From assembly GCF_947090785.1 (NCBI RefSeq), contig NZ_OX352320.1, positions 1,736,001-1,800,000 on the forward strand: a stretch of DNA of 64,000 nucleotides, read 5' to 3'. Origin of the DNA: Rheinheimera sp. MM224 (GTDB lineage Bacteria > Pseudomonadota > Gammaproteobacteria > Enterobacterales > Alteromonadaceae). The translations under genes were made by a program, and so were the position numbers. Shown piece by piece: positions 28,307 to 37,233 of the stretch; within the stretch, counting starts at the first letter, position 1, and each line of letters starts with the position of its first letter. The notes beneath the pieces are model-generated. The model had not been told where the DNA came from. It ran no database searches and saw nothing but the letters and a program-made list of their open reading frames with translations.

Positions 28307-29027
28307 GATCCTGTTGTTTGTCTTTAACATGCCTGATTTCTGTAACATGATTGTGTACTCCATCCACTGTCCATTTGATATTAAAGTGATACAGCGTCAT
28401 GCCATAGCTCTGTTGCTCCGCTTTTTGCTTTTTATACGGAGGGCGCGGGTCTTGTTTTAACACCTTTTCTATCAAAACTGCTAATTCAGGCCGATCTTTC
28501 TGCCGCTGACAAAATTCCAGTACCGAAGGCTCAAAACTGACGGTCATATCAGTTTCAGGTGCCGCGTCGGCAAAACCACCAGCTGCTTCCGGCAAAGCAT
28601 CTGCATAAGGAAGATAAGGTTTAATATCCAGTATTGGCGTGCCATCCAGCAGATCAATGCCAGACAACTGAATAATCAAACGGCCTTGTTTACGCACTAC
28701 GCCTTCAAGTTTTACGACAGAAAGGCCAATTGGGTTTGGTCTGAAGGTGGCACGGGTGGCAAAAACCCCTTTTTTTTCATTGCCACCTAAGCGTGGCGGC
28801 CGTACCAGCGGTGACCAGCCTTTGTTTGCTGTTTCGTGAAATACAAATACCAGCCATAAATGACTAAAGGCCTCAATGCCACGGACAATAGCATCATCGT
28901 CATAGCCTGGTTCCAATACAAGCTCGCCTCTGGCTTCAGCAATCAGACCTGGCTGGCGGGGAATAGCAAACTTTTGTTTATAGGGTGAGCGGATGGTGCC
29001 CAGCACCTGCATTTGATAAGAGGGCAT
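28278..29027 (-). CDS. trmO: tRNA (t6A37-N6)-methyltransferase TrmO (YaeB/TsaA)
   Basis: SAM-dependent enzyme that methylates t6A37 to m6t6A in tRNA-Thr. The N-terminal beta-barrel UPF0066 domain shows IGTIRSPY-like VLGTIRSPYKQKFAIPRQPG, HLWLVFVFH and TRATFRPNPIGLSVVKL, the defining blocks. The C-terminal domain has the conserved DPRPPYKK. The 249-aa length is slightly above the E. coli protein. GAGGAA precedes ATG 29027. It overlaps the kelch gene downstream. Confidence 0.93.
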   Translation of the reverse strand: MPSYQMQVLGTIRSPYKQKFAIPRQPGLIAEARGELVLEPGYDDDAIVRGIEAFSHLWLVFVFHETANKGWSPLVRPPRLGGNEKKGVFATRATFRPNPIGLSVVKLEGVVRKQGRLIIQLSGIDLLDGTPILDIKPYLPYADALPEAAGGFADAAPETDMTVSFEPSVLEFCQRQKDRPELAVLIEKVLKQDPRPPYKKQKAEQQSYGMTLYHFNIKWTVDGVHNHVTEIRHVKDKQQDHEVQPLSDS

Positions 29028-29156
29028 CAGTTCCTCAGAAGATAAAAGCCAGCAGAAAACGGAAAAATGAAGTCTATTATGGCGTTAGCATCTCTAAAGG
29101 ACAAGCAAAGCAAATAAAGCCTTCTGGCTGAAAATAACTTTACAACAGAGTTAAAA

Positions 29157-29234
29157 CTTGGGATTAATAGCAGGACGCTGCTTTATGTTGACCCACATTC
29201 TTACAGCAAGCATCCAAGAGTGGTAACAAACCAC
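29157..29234 (+). promoter_or_regulatory. Possible structured leader upstream of purU
   Basis: CTTGGGAT (29157-29164) can pair with ATCCAAG (29212-29218) with one bulge, enclosing AGCAG/CTGCT (29169-29182), and GTGGT/ACCAC (29220-29234) forms a second hairpin. No known riboswitch class was recognised, and it may be chance. Confidence 0.3.
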
Positions 29235-29322
29235 CATATTAAAAATAACCAAACCACGTGAATCCATCTTAATCTATGCAGCATCCTTGCTGTGTTTTTG
29301 CTATGGCTTGACGAGAGTTGAT

Positions 29323-30156
29323 ATGGAAAAGAAAGTTTTATTGATTGAATGCCCGGATTCAAAAGGGTTAATTGCTCAAATTACCAATATTTGCTACAAG
29401 CACCAGCTAAATATTATTCGTAATACCGAATATGTGGATCCGGATTCGGGGCAGTTTTTTATGCGCACTCAGCTTGAAGGTATTTTTAACGACAAAACTC
29501 TGATGCTGGATTTAGACAGAGCCTTGCCACATGGCAGCAGTCGGCAGTTGGTCGCTGCCGGGCGGAAAAAAGTAGTGATACTGGTGACTAAAGAAGCGCA
29601 TTGCCTTGGTGATATTTTAATGAAGGTCTATGACGGTTCATTAAAACTGGATATTGCTGCAGTCGTGGGCAATCATCCGGATTTACAAAGTCTGGCCGAA
29701 AAGTTTGATATTCCTTACCATTTTGTCAGTCATATCAACTTAAGCCGCGAGCAACATGAAGCCGCACTGCAGCAGGTGATAGACCCTTATCAGGCGGATT
29801 ATTTAGTGCTGGCAAAGTTTATGCGGGTATTAAGCCCTGCTTTTGTTGCGCATTACAAAGAACGCATCATCAATATTCATCATAGTTTTCTGCCCGCTTT
29901 TATTGGCGCGAATCCTTATCATCAGGCGCATAAAAGAGGTGTCAAAATTATTGGGGCTACAGCGCATTTTGTGACCGACGATCTGGATGAAGGCCCTATT
30001 ATTAAACAGCTGGTGACTCCGGTGGATCATACGTACAGCGCTATGGATATGGTGAAAGCTGGTCGTGATGTTGAAAAAAATGTGCTGAGTAAAGCCTTGC
30101 AACTGGTGCTGGAAGATCGGGTTTTTGTACATGGAAATAAAACAGTGATTTTATAA
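29323..30156 (+). CDS. purU: Formyltetrahydrofolate deformylase
   Basis: Hydrolyses 10-formyl-THF to formate and THF, balancing one-carbon pools and supplying formate for PurT. Residues about 1-80 are an ACT domain (LLIECPDSKGLIAQITNICYKH). The rest is a formyltransferase-like domain with IINIHHSFLPAF and GATAHFVTDDLDEGPII carrying catalytic His and Asp. ATG 29323 gives 277 aa, near the E. coli 280; the frame is open from 29287. The upstream gap of 295 bp contains possible RNA structure. Confidence 0.95.
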   Translation: MEKKVLLIECPDSKGLIAQITNICYKHQLNIIRNTEYVDPDSGQFFMRTQLEGIFNDKTLMLDLDRALPHGSSRQLVAAGRKKVVILVTKEAHCLGDILMKVYDGSLKLDIAAVVGNHPDLQSLAEKFDIPYHFVSHINLSREQHEAALQQVIDPYQADYLVLAKFMRVLSPAFVAHYKERIINIHHSFLPAFIGANPYHQAHKRGVKIIGATAHFVTDDLDEGPIIKQLVTPVDHTYSAMDMVKAGRDVEKNVLSKALQLVLEDRVFVHGNKTVIL

Positions 30157-30238
30157 AACAGCATTCAGATCAGTGGCTTGGTTCGATTTTTTCAGAAAAC
30201 TAACTATGCTGATTAAAAACACTAAAGGTAAAAACTTT

Positions 30239-30724
30239 ATGTCTGGTAAAAGGGCTGTTGAATTTCGTTTTCTGGCTGAACCTACTCATGTCAACTTTGG
30301 CGGTAAAGTGCATGGCGGCATGGTGATGAAATGGATTGATCAGGTGGCTTACGCCTGCGCGGCGGGTTGGAGTGGGTTGTATTGTGTCACTGTGTCTGTG
30401 GGCACTATCCGGTTTCGTCGGCCTATATTGGTGGGGCATCAGGTGGAGCTGATAGCCCGCATTGTCTACACAGGCACCACGAGTATGCATGTGCTGGTGC
30501 AAGTGCGCTCAGGCGATACGAAAGGCGATGAAATGCTGGAAACCAACCACTGCATCATCAGTTTTGTGGCTTTGGATGCACAAGGCAATACAGCCGCTGT
30601 GCCGGCTTGGGTGCCAAAAACAGAGGAAGACCGCTTTTTGCAGCAATATGCCGTCAAAACCAAAGCGTTCTCGCAGCAGGTAGAGCAAGATATGCTGGAT
30701 TATTATCAGGAGACAACCGAATGA
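30239..30724 (+). CDS. Hotdog-fold acyl-CoA thioesterase (YciA-like)
   Basis: Acyl-CoA thioesterase of the BFIT/YciA type, hydrolysing acyl-CoA to free acid and CoA in the cytosol. The hotdog signature HVNFGGKVHGGMVMKWIDQVAYACA contains the conserved N-F-G-G-...-H-G-G catalytic stretch. ATG 30239 is preferred (AAGG at 30225-30228, 161 aa); the frame is open from 30173. Its stop overlaps the start of the next gene (TGA/ATG), so both are probably co-translated. Confidence 0.87.
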   Translation: MSGKRAVEFRFLAEPTHVNFGGKVHGGMVMKWIDQVAYACAAGWSGLYCVTVSVGTIRFRRPILVGHQVELIARIVYTGTTSMHVLVQVRSGDTKGDEMLETNHCIISFVALDAQGNTAAVPAWVPKTEEDRFLQQYAVKTKAFSQQVEQDMLDYYQETTE

Positions 30725-31248
30725 AACTAATCTGTCTGATAGCCGCTTTTTTTAGTTTTGCATCTTTTGCAGCTGAACCTGTATTACATCCTGAATTGGA
30801 AATCTTCCGCCCCTTTTTAAATAGCCACTGGGAAGGGGATTTAACAGAGCCTGGCAAAGAGAAAAAAATGATTGATCGCTCGAGCTGGAGCAGAGCCTTA
30901 AATGGTCAGGCCATTAAAACTGTGCACTCCATTAATGATGGCGAATATGGTGGTGAGACCATGATTTTCTGGGATCAGAAGCAGAAAAAAATTGCCTATT
31001 ACTATTTCACCACTGCAGGTTTTTATACCCATGGCACTATGACCTATAACCCTGACACTCAAAGCATCGAAGCGCTGGAAAATGTAGAGAATAACGCGCA
31101 AGGCATCACGCAAGTGCGTTCACATTCAGTACTGGATAAAAGTGGCAAGCTTGAGGTCAGTTCAGAGTATTTGCAAAAGGGTAAGTGGGTGAAAGGGCAC
31201 AGCGCTCTGTATAAACGTGTGCCTCACACCGAAGTGAAGTTTCGTTAG
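30721..31248 (+). CDS. Exported hypothetical protein (DUF1579-like)
   Basis: A 175-aa protein with a clear signal peptide (MKLICLIAAFFSFASFAAEP). The mature part has beta-rich W/G patterns (HWEGDLTEPG, GGETMIFWDQKQKKIAYYYFTTAGFYTHG) recalling the lipocalin-like DUF1579 group. It overlaps the thioesterase stop by 2 bases, pointing to an operon. Function unknown; a role linked to a lipid or hydrophobic ligand is only a guess. Confidence 0.65.
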   Translation: MKLICLIAAFFSFASFAAEPVLHPELEIFRPFLNSHWEGDLTEPGKEKKMIDRSSWSRALNGQAIKTVHSINDGEYGGETMIFWDQKQKKIAYYYFTTAGFYTHGTMTYNPDTQSIEALENVENNAQGITQVRSHSVLDKSGKLEVSSEYLQKGKWVKGHSALYKRVPHTEVKFR

Positions 31249-31251
31249 CTA

Positions 31252-31908
31252 CTATTTTTCGATCACAAACTCTTCTGTCGGCTCCAGCGCGTAGATATTG
31301 TCTATCTGCGTTGCACTGGAGTGGCTGACTCTTAAGTCTTTTATATGGCCGTTACGCAAGCTGTAAACCCAACCGTGGACTGTCAAAGGCTGACCACGTT
31401 CCCAGGCGTCCTGCACAAAACTGGTATGGCAAACATTGCGTACCTGTTCCATCACGTTCAGCTCACATAGGCGGTTGACTCTTTCGCCATCGTCGGCAAA
31501 GCTGTCCAGCTCATCTCTGTGCAGCGCATACACATCTTTGATATTACGCAGCCAGTTATCGACAAAGCCGATGCGCTGTTTGTTCATCGCAGCTGCGACA
31601 CCACCACAGCCATAATGACCACAGACAATAATATGTTTGATTTTTAAGATATCGATAGCGTACTGCAGTACAGACAAACAATTGATGTCGGAGTGCATTA
31701 CCAGATTGGCTACATTGCGGTGAACAAAAAGCTCACCAGGCAATAAGCCTACGATTTCATTGGCTGGAACCCGGCTGTCGGAGCAGCCAATCCATAAATA
31801 TTCAGGTGCTTGTTGTTCTGAGAGTTGCTTAAAAAAACCAGGAGCTTCCTGCTCAACCCGCTCAGCCCATGCCCTGTTATTGGCAAATAAGTGTTTTAAG
31901 GAACGCAT
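31252..31908 (-). CDS. can: Beta-class carbonic anhydrase
   Basis: Zinc enzyme interconverting CO2 and bicarbonate. Zinc ligands Cys42, Asp44, His98 and Cys101 are all seen (WIGCSDSRVP and VCGHYGCGGV). The 218-aa length matches E. coli Can, and the end of the protein is conserved in style. It converges with the preceding gene with a 3-bp gap and diverges from galU across 187 bp. Confidence 0.95.
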   Translation of the reverse strand: MRSLKHLFANNRAWAERVEQEAPGFFKQLSEQQAPEYLWIGCSDSRVPANEIVGLLPGELFVHRNVANLVMHSDINCLSVLQYAIDILKIKHIIVCGHYGCGGVAAAMNKQRIGFVDNWLRNIKDVYALHRDELDSFADDGERVNRLCELNVMEQVRNVCHTSFVQDAWERGQPLTVHGWVYSLRNGHIKDLRVSHSSATQIDNIYALEPTEEFVIEK

Positions 31909-32095
31909 TGAATCACCCTATAGAAAACTGGCGCTACGATAACAGATCTTACCCTTGGGGGAACACCGACCAGCAATTAATATGCAGGACTATAGGCTCA
32001 ACAGATTCAGCTTGCGTAAATCTGTCTGGCTGCCTAATGGCGCTCAGGGTATGATAGAACAATAAGTTAAGCCTTATCTGAAGGAACCATATTTT

Positions 32096-32998
32096 ATGGT
32101 GAAATTAAAAAAAGCAGTGATACCTGTTGCAGGTTTGGGTACGAGAATGTTGCCTGCAACCAAAGCTATTCCAAAAGAAATGTTGCCCGTGGTCGACAAA
32201 CCGCTAATCCAGTATGTGGTCGAAGAAGCTGCTGCTGCTGGTATTACTGAAATAGTACTGGTGACTCACTCCAGTAAAAATTCAATAGAAAACCATTTTG
32301 ATACCAGTTTTGAACTGGAAAACCAGCTGGAGAAACGCGTCAAGCGTTCCTTACTGGATGATGTACGTTCTATTAACCCAAAAAATGTCACTGTGATTTC
32401 AGTGCGTCAGCCTGTGGCTTTGGGTTTGGGTCATGCGGTGCTTTGCGCAGCACCAGTGGTCGGCAATGAGCCTTTTGCGGTGATTTTGCCTGATGTATTG
32501 ATTGATAAATATCATGCTGACGCCCGTATACACAATTTAAAAGCCATGATTCAACGCTTTGAAACAACAGGCGCAAGCCAGATCATGGTGGAACCTGTGC
32601 CTGCGATGGAAGTAAACAAGTATGGCATAGTGGACATATCAGGCGAAACCTTAGTGCAGGGGCAGTCTGCTTTAATCCGTACTATGGTTGAAAAACCTGA
32701 GATTGAAGATGCACCTTCAAATTTAGCCATTACAGGTCGTTATGTGTTGTCGGCTAAGGTCTGGGATTTATTACGTCATACAGCTCCGGGAGCTGGTGGT
32801 GAAATTCAACTAACAGATGCATTACATCATTTATTATTAATTGAAAAAATTGAAGCCTATCATTTACAAGGTAAATCCCATGACTGTGGCAGTAAAATAG
32901 GCTATCTGAAAGCCGTGGTTGAGTACGCGCTACAGGATAAAAAGCTGTCAGATGAGTTCCGTAACTATCTGAAAGATCTGTATCTGTTAAAAGACTAA
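32096..32998 (+). CDS. galU: UTP-glucose-1-phosphate uridylyltransferase
   Basis: Makes UDP-glucose for polysaccharide, LPS core and osmoregulated glucan synthesis. The nucleotidyltransferase signature [25 protein letters not shown] is at residues 7-31. [14 protein letters not shown] and the late [13 protein letters not shown] segment are typical. The 300-aa length is normal. It diverges from can. Confidence 0.96.
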   Translation: MVKLKKAVIPVAGLGTRMLPATKAIPKEMLPVVDKPLIQYVVEEAAAAGITEIVLVTHSSKNSIENHFDTSFELENQLEKRVKRSLLDDVRSINPKNVTVISVRQPVALGLGHAVLCAAPVVGNEPFAVILPDVLIDKYHADARIHNLKAMIQRFETTGASQIMVEPVPAMEVNKYGIVDISGETLVQGQSALIRTMVEKPEIEDAPSNLAITGRYVLSAKVWDLLRHTAPGAGGEIQLTDALHHLLLIEKIEAYHLQGKSHDCGSKIGYLKAVVEYALQDKKLSDEFRNYLKDLYLLKD

Positions 32999-33101
32999 GA
33001 TAATAAAGATGAGGTTTTATTTGAGCGGCGCTATCATTTTTTTCATTACGTCGAGCTGAGTAGTGATATGAGACCCGATTCGAACTCAATCTGAACGCTT
33101 T

Positions 33102-33126
33102 CAATCTTATTTAGTAAATAAGATTG
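33102..33126. promoter_or_regulatory. AT-rich perfect palindrome, possible operator
   Basis: CAATCTTATTTA (33102-33113) and TAAATAAGATTG (33115-33126) are perfect inverted halves around one central G. It lies 10 bp before a good -35 box, so it could be an operator for the next gene. It is not followed by a T-run. Confidence 0.5.
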
Positions 33127-33136
33127 TATTTGCGCT

Positions 33137-33164
33137 TTGATTTATAAGAATGATTCTGTACTAT
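33137..33164 (+). promoter_or_regulatory. Putative sigma-70 promoter
   Basis: TTGATT at 33137-33142 and TACTAT at 33159-33164, 16 bp apart, upstream of the H-NS-like gene at 33196. Confidence 0.5.
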
Positions 33165-33195
33165 CAATCATAGTATTTATCCATGGGAGATTTTC

Positions 33196-33723
33196 ATGTC
33201 ATTGTTACTCGATAAAAAAGAACTGAAAAAAGCCGCCAAAGAAATCACTACTGTTAAATTACATGAAGTGATTGAGACGTTAAATGCAGTATTAGCTGAA
33301 CGTCAAAAAGAAACTGAAGTGCTATCTCAAATAAGAGCATTGGCTAAAGCTCAGGGTTTTACCCTTGAACAATTGGGTTATCAATTGAACGCTGATGTTG
33401 TTGTCAGCCATGATGATGACAGCGAGTCAAAAGGCAAACGCCCGGTTAAACCAAAATTTAAAACCATCAATAAAGAAAGTCAGTTTTTCTATGTAGATGC
33501 AGGTAAATTACATTTACTGAAAACGCATACGATGAAAAAGGCTTTAGTGGACCGTGGTGTTAAAGTAGTGCCATTCCATAAAGTAGATGGCAAATACAGC
33601 AAAGATATCGAAGCTTTGTTGGCTGAAGCAGGTACGCAGGCTGTTGAAAACTTCAATAGCAAAGTAGACGTATGGAACGCTTATGCTCAGGCAAACGGCG
33701 AAGAAATTCTGTCTAAAAAGTAA
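33196..33723 (+). CDS. Putative H-NS-like nucleoid-associated protein
   Basis: The first 65 residues resemble the H-NS/MvaT dimerisation segment: a charged helix (LHEVIETLNAVLAERQKETE) then LAKAQGFTLEQLGYQL. Residues about 75-92 are an acidic-to-basic linker (HDDDSESKGKRPVKPKFK). The C-terminal half lacks the usual H-NS TWxGxGRxP DNA-binding loop and is instead a Lys-rich domain (KLHLLKTHTMKKALVDRGVK). It may be a diverged or partial H-NS relative, or an unrelated coiled-coil protein. It has its own promoter, an upstream palindrome and a strong terminator. Confidence 0.5.
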   Translation: MSLLLDKKELKKAAKEITTVKLHEVIETLNAVLAERQKETEVLSQIRALAKAQGFTLEQLGYQLNADVVVSHDDDSESKGKRPVKPKFKTINKESQFFYVDAGKLHLLKTHTMKKALVDRGVKVVPFHKVDGKYSKDIEALLAEAGTQAVENFNSKVDVWNAYAQANGEEILSKK

Positions 33724-33746
33724 TTTGCTTTAAATGACTCTTTTTT

Positions 33747-33774
33747 AAAAAAACCGGCCTGAGCCGGTTTTTTT
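33747..33774 (+). terminator. Strong rho-independent terminator
   Basis: AAAAAAACCGGC and GCCGGTTTTTTT form a 12-bp stem with loop CTGA, 24 bp after the H-NS-like gene stop. Also usable from the opposite strand by yciK. Confidence 0.92.
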
Positions 33775-33827
33775 ATGGAGAGACTGTATGGCGCAACTGC
33801 AGGGGGTCTGTTTGCTGCAATCAATCA

Positions 33828-34571
33828 CTATTTCTGCTGCGCATCCAGCGACTGTCCATTGACGGCCTTGCTGTCATCACTCATTAAATACAAATACACA
33901 GGCATGATTTGTTCAGCCGTTGGCAAACTCAGCTGATCTTCGCCAGGATAAGCTTTACTACGCATTTTTGTACGGGTCGCACCCGGATTGATGGCGTTGA
34001 CACGTAGCGTTGAGCCTTCGTATTCTGCTGCCATGACTTGCATTAAACCTTCAGTGGCAAACTTAGACACTGCATAACCACCCCAGTACGCTTTACCTTT
34101 GCGGCCCACACCAGATGAAGTGAAGACGATGGAGCTTTGTGGTGCGAGCTTTAACACAGGAGCCAGTGCCTGGCTCATCAACATCGCAGCAGTAACATTC
34201 ACCTGAAGAATATCCTGCCAGGTCGGTAAATCCAGATGTTCAAACGGACTTAATACCCCAAGCATACCTGCATTGTGCAATACGCCATCCAGTTTGCCGA
34301 ATTCAGCTTTAATAGTGGCAGCCATGTCATGGTAGTGTTTAGCTGTAGCGCCTTTTAAATCCAGAGGAACTATAGCGGGTTCAGGCCAGCCTGCTGCGAC
34401 TATTTCGTCGTACACAGCAGTTAGCTTATTGGTGGTTTTACCTAATAAGATCACGGTAGCGCCATGTTTGGCGTAACAAAGTGCTGCCGCTTTACCTATA
34501 CCGTCGCCGGCTCCTGTGACCAGAATAACTTTGTCTGCCAGTGCTTGTGGGCTTGCTTGATAATTGAACAT
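33828..34571 (-). CDS. yciK: YciK-family short-chain dehydrogenase
   Basis: NAD(P)-dependent oxidoreductase of the short-chain family. TGAGDGIGKAA is the nucleotide-binding glycine motif. LHNAGMLG replaces the usual NNAG as in YciK. Catalytic Ser lies in FTSSGVG, and YAVSK gives catalytic Tyr and Lys. Alignment by eye with E. coli YciK is good over its whole length. The start at 34571 (MFNYQASPQALADK) gives 247 aa; the frame is open to 34646. The substrate is unknown. In enterobacteria it lies near sohB and topA, which are also in this window. Confidence 0.9.
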   Translation of the reverse strand: MFNYQASPQALADKVILVTGAGDGIGKAAALCYAKHGATVILLGKTTNKLTAVYDEIVAAGWPEPAIVPLDLKGATAKHYHDMAATIKAEFGKLDGVLHNAGMLGVLSPFEHLDLPTWQDILQVNVTAAMLMSQALAPVLKLAPQSSIVFTSSGVGRKGKAYWGGYAVSKFATEGLMQVMAAEYEGSTLRVNAINPGATRTKMRSKAYPGEDQLSLPTAEQIMPVYLYLMSDDSKAVNGQSLDAQQK

Positions 34572-34791
34572 AAATAGGGGTCCCAGCCGTTTAAAAACGG
34601 CGGCAGCATACCTGCTCTGTATTAAATTTGCACCTTTCTTCAACAAGCTTGATTTTGAGCTAGCGAATTTTTTCTGATTGGGTTAAGTTTAACTGGTCGT
34701 AGCTGTTAAAAGCTAACATCACAAAAACGAATGACCTCTTTAGGTAACTATCGGGGCAGAATAAGAAAAATACAGGACACGGGGAGAAGAT

Positions 34792-37188
34792 ATGAACAAG
34801 CTTTTGCTTAGCTTTGCTATTGCCAGTGCATTAGGTTTAGCCGGTTGCGGTGGCGAATCACTGGACGAAATTAAAGACGATACTCAAACAGGTGGTGAGG
34901 TTCAGATCCCTTTATCACGTGTAGTGTATGACCCTGCCAACGGTGTGCTATCACCTCCAAACGATTTATTATTACAAGGTACCAAAGATGGTACTTTGTT
35001 TATGCCAGGTGAAAAAAATGCGGCTGGTGCTCATCTTGATGCACCAAATTATGCAGACCCATCAACGGCCTTAGGTGCATTAGATGGTTGGTCGACGCAA
35101 AACCCATTTACTATCGCGTTGAACTTTACCTCTGGTGTGACTTTAGATGCAGCCAGTGTGCAGCAAGCAGGCGCAGTGTATTTAGTGGAAACGCTGATGG
35201 GCGATCCGGCATCACCTGACGCAGACTGCCGTGCAGTGCCTCGTGGTGCGGCTTGTAAAGCTGTTGGTAGTCTGACTTTTGGCGTGGACTATGTGACCCG
35301 CGCCAGTGGCAACAGCATCGCTGTGATCCCGTTAAAGCCATTAAAGCCTGCGACCACTTATATTTTGGTGTTCACCAGCGCGTTAAAAGATAGCGAAGGC
35401 CGTTCTGTGGCTCCTTCCTCTACTTATGAATTAGTGAAACAAGACATTACCACTAAGCCACTAGGTACTGCGGCTCAGTTGGCGTTACAAGGCGTCATCA
35501 ATAGCTTTGAAAATGCAGTGTCTGCAGAGTCTATCAATAAAGCTGACATTATTTACACTGCAGCTATTACTACTCAGTCTACCGCTCCGGTATTTGCAAC
35601 CATTAAACAGTTAATGGCACCAAGTCCGTTAAACAACAACACACCACCTTCAGTGCTGCTGACTGACACTGGCGCTGTGGTTTCTGATGTATTGTTCCCT
35701 GGACAAACAGTGGCAGACAGCCTGGCTGACCCACGTTTTATTTTTAAATTAGCCAAACTTTACACTGGTACTATTAACCTGCCGTACTATTTAGGAGCTG
35801 CTACAGCTGAAAGTCCAACAGCGCCTTTAAGCACTCGCTGGACAGCACGTTGTGATTCAGGCGCTATTATTGCTTCATTAACAGATGAACAGAAAACAGC
35901 TTTGGAAGCAGGTATTACTGACCCGGCTCAGGCTGGCAATGATGCGTTTTGTAAAGCTGCGTCAAGTGGTGCTTTACGTGACTTTGGCTTAGATAAACAA
36001 CGCCATCTGACTAAGTTTAACGTGATACCTAAAACAAACAGTACTCAGACTTTAGCTGTGCAGGTCACTGTACCTGATGAAGTTCGTGGTGCAGCTTTAG
36101 GTTTAGTCAAACCAGCAGCAGGCTGGCCTGTGGTAATACTGCAACATGGTATTACCTCTAAGAAAGAAGATATGTTAGCTATCACTGGTGCGTTATCAGC
36201 CCGCGGTTTTGCCACTATTGCAATTGACCATCCATTACACGGCAGTCGTGGTTTTGGGGCGTTAAACGCCAGTAACGGCAATGCAACTGTGTATATGAAC
36301 CTGTCGAACTTACTGGTGACCCGCGACAACCTGCGTCAAAGTATCGCCGATATGCTGGGTTTACGTTTAGGCATGAATTTTAATAACCAGCCTGGTTTAT
36401 TAAATACTCAGGACGTGCAGTTCTTAGGTCACTCTTTAGGAGCGATTTCTGGTACTTCTATGGTGGCTTTAGCCAACAGCACTACGGGTAATGCCCAACT
36501 GGATGCTTTATATAAAATTCAGTCTGCCACTTTAGCTATGCCTGGTGGTGCTGTAGCCAACTTCCTGTTGGAATCCGCTTCGTTTGGCCCAACTATTAAA
36601 GCCAGCGTCTTGTTAGGTGCTGGTGGTACTACTGCGGCTGCTTACACAGAGTTTGCGACCACTAATAGTTGTGGTGCTGGCCAGACGGCTCCTTATGCTG
36701 CTTGCTTTAACTCTTTTGTTCAGGCTCTGAGTGCTACAAACCCAACAGCTCTGGCCGCATTAAACGCTTCTTTCGCTTCTTTTGCCTTTGCGGCACAAAC
36801 TGTGACAGATGCTGGTGACCCAAATAACTATGCCTCTATGCTGGTTGCCTCTGAAACCCCAACTTACATTATTGAAGTAGTGGGTGATCAGGCTGAACAA
36901 TTACCGGATCAGGTGATCCCAAACCGTTCTGCTGCAATGCCTCTGGCAGGTACTGAACCGCTAGCCGCCTTATTGGGTGCATCAGCAGTAAATAACGTTG
37001 CTGGTACTTATCCTGTGGCTGGTACTGCATTAAGTCGCTTTATTGCTGGTGGTCACAGCTCAATTCTTAGCCCAGCAGCAAGTGCTGCAGCCACTGCAGA
37101 AATGCAGGGCCAAAGCGTGAGCTTCTTTATGGGGCGTGGTGCTGGTGTTGTTGTCACTAACGGCGCTGTAATGGCTCCTGCCAACTAA
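34792..37188 (+). CDS. VolA/Pla-1/cef family outer-membrane lipase lipoprotein
   Basis: Surface-exposed lysophospholipase/lipase-type lipoprotein. The signal MNKLLLSFAIASALGLAGC has a lipobox with Cys19. An Ig-like N-terminal region (PLSRVVYDPANGVLSPPNDLLL) is followed by the alpha/beta hydrolase part with VVILQHGITSKKEDM and nucleophile motif GHSLG in FLGHSLGAISGTSM; a GGHSS near the end may hold the catalytic His. The 798-aa length matches VolA-type proteins, which release fatty acids from lysophosphatidylcholine in Vibrio. Strong ribosome site GGGGAGAAG. Monocistronic with its own terminator. Confidence 0.85.
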   Translation: MNKLLLSFAIASALGLAGCGGESLDEIKDDTQTGGEVQIPLSRVVYDPANGVLSPPNDLLLQGTKDGTLFMPGEKNAAGAHLDAPNYADPSTALGALDGWSTQNPFTIALNFTSGVTLDAASVQQAGAVYLVETLMGDPASPDADCRAVPRGAACKAVGSLTFGVDYVTRASGNSIAVIPLKPLKPATTYILVFTSALKDSEGRSVAPSSTYELVKQDITTKPLGTAAQLALQGVINSFENAVSAESINKADIIYTAAITTQSTAPVFATIKQLMAPSPLNNNTPPSVLLTDTGAVVSDVLFPGQTVADSLADPRFIFKLAKLYTGTINLPYYLGAATAESPTAPLSTRWTARCDSGAIIASLTDEQKTALEAGITDPAQAGNDAFCKAASSGALRDFGLDKQRHLTKFNVIPKTNSTQTLAVQVTVPDEVRGAALGLVKPAAGWPVVILQHGITSKKEDMLAITGALSARGFATIAIDHPLHGSRGFGALNASNGNATVYMNLSNLLVTRDNLRQSIADMLGLRLGMNFNNQPGLLNTQDVQFLGHSLGAISGTSMVALANSTTGNAQLDALYKIQSATLAMPGGAVANFLLESASFGPTIKASVLLGAGGTTAAAYTEFATTNSCGAGQTAPYAACFNSFVQALSATNPTALAALNASFASFAFAAQTVTDAGDPNNYASMLVASETPTYIIEVVGDQAEQLPDQVIPNRSAAMPLAGTEPLAALLGASAVNNVAGTYPVAGTALSRFIAGGHSSILSPAASAAATAEMQGQSVSFFMGRGAGVVVTNGAVMAPAN

Positions 37189-37202
37189 GATTAAATAGCT
37201 AT

Positions 37203-37233
37203 AAAAAGCCCGGCTCTGATGCCGGGCTTTTTT
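37203..37233 (+). terminator. Rho-independent terminator
   Basis: AAAAAGCCCGGC and GCCGGGCTTTTTT pair around TCTGAT, 15 bp after the lipase gene stop. Confidence 0.92.

Noticed and set aside
33071..33095. tRNA-like GAGTTCGAATC on the minus strand near 33080
   Set aside because: It resembles a T-loop, but no T-stem pairing, anticodon arm or acceptor stem could be built around it.
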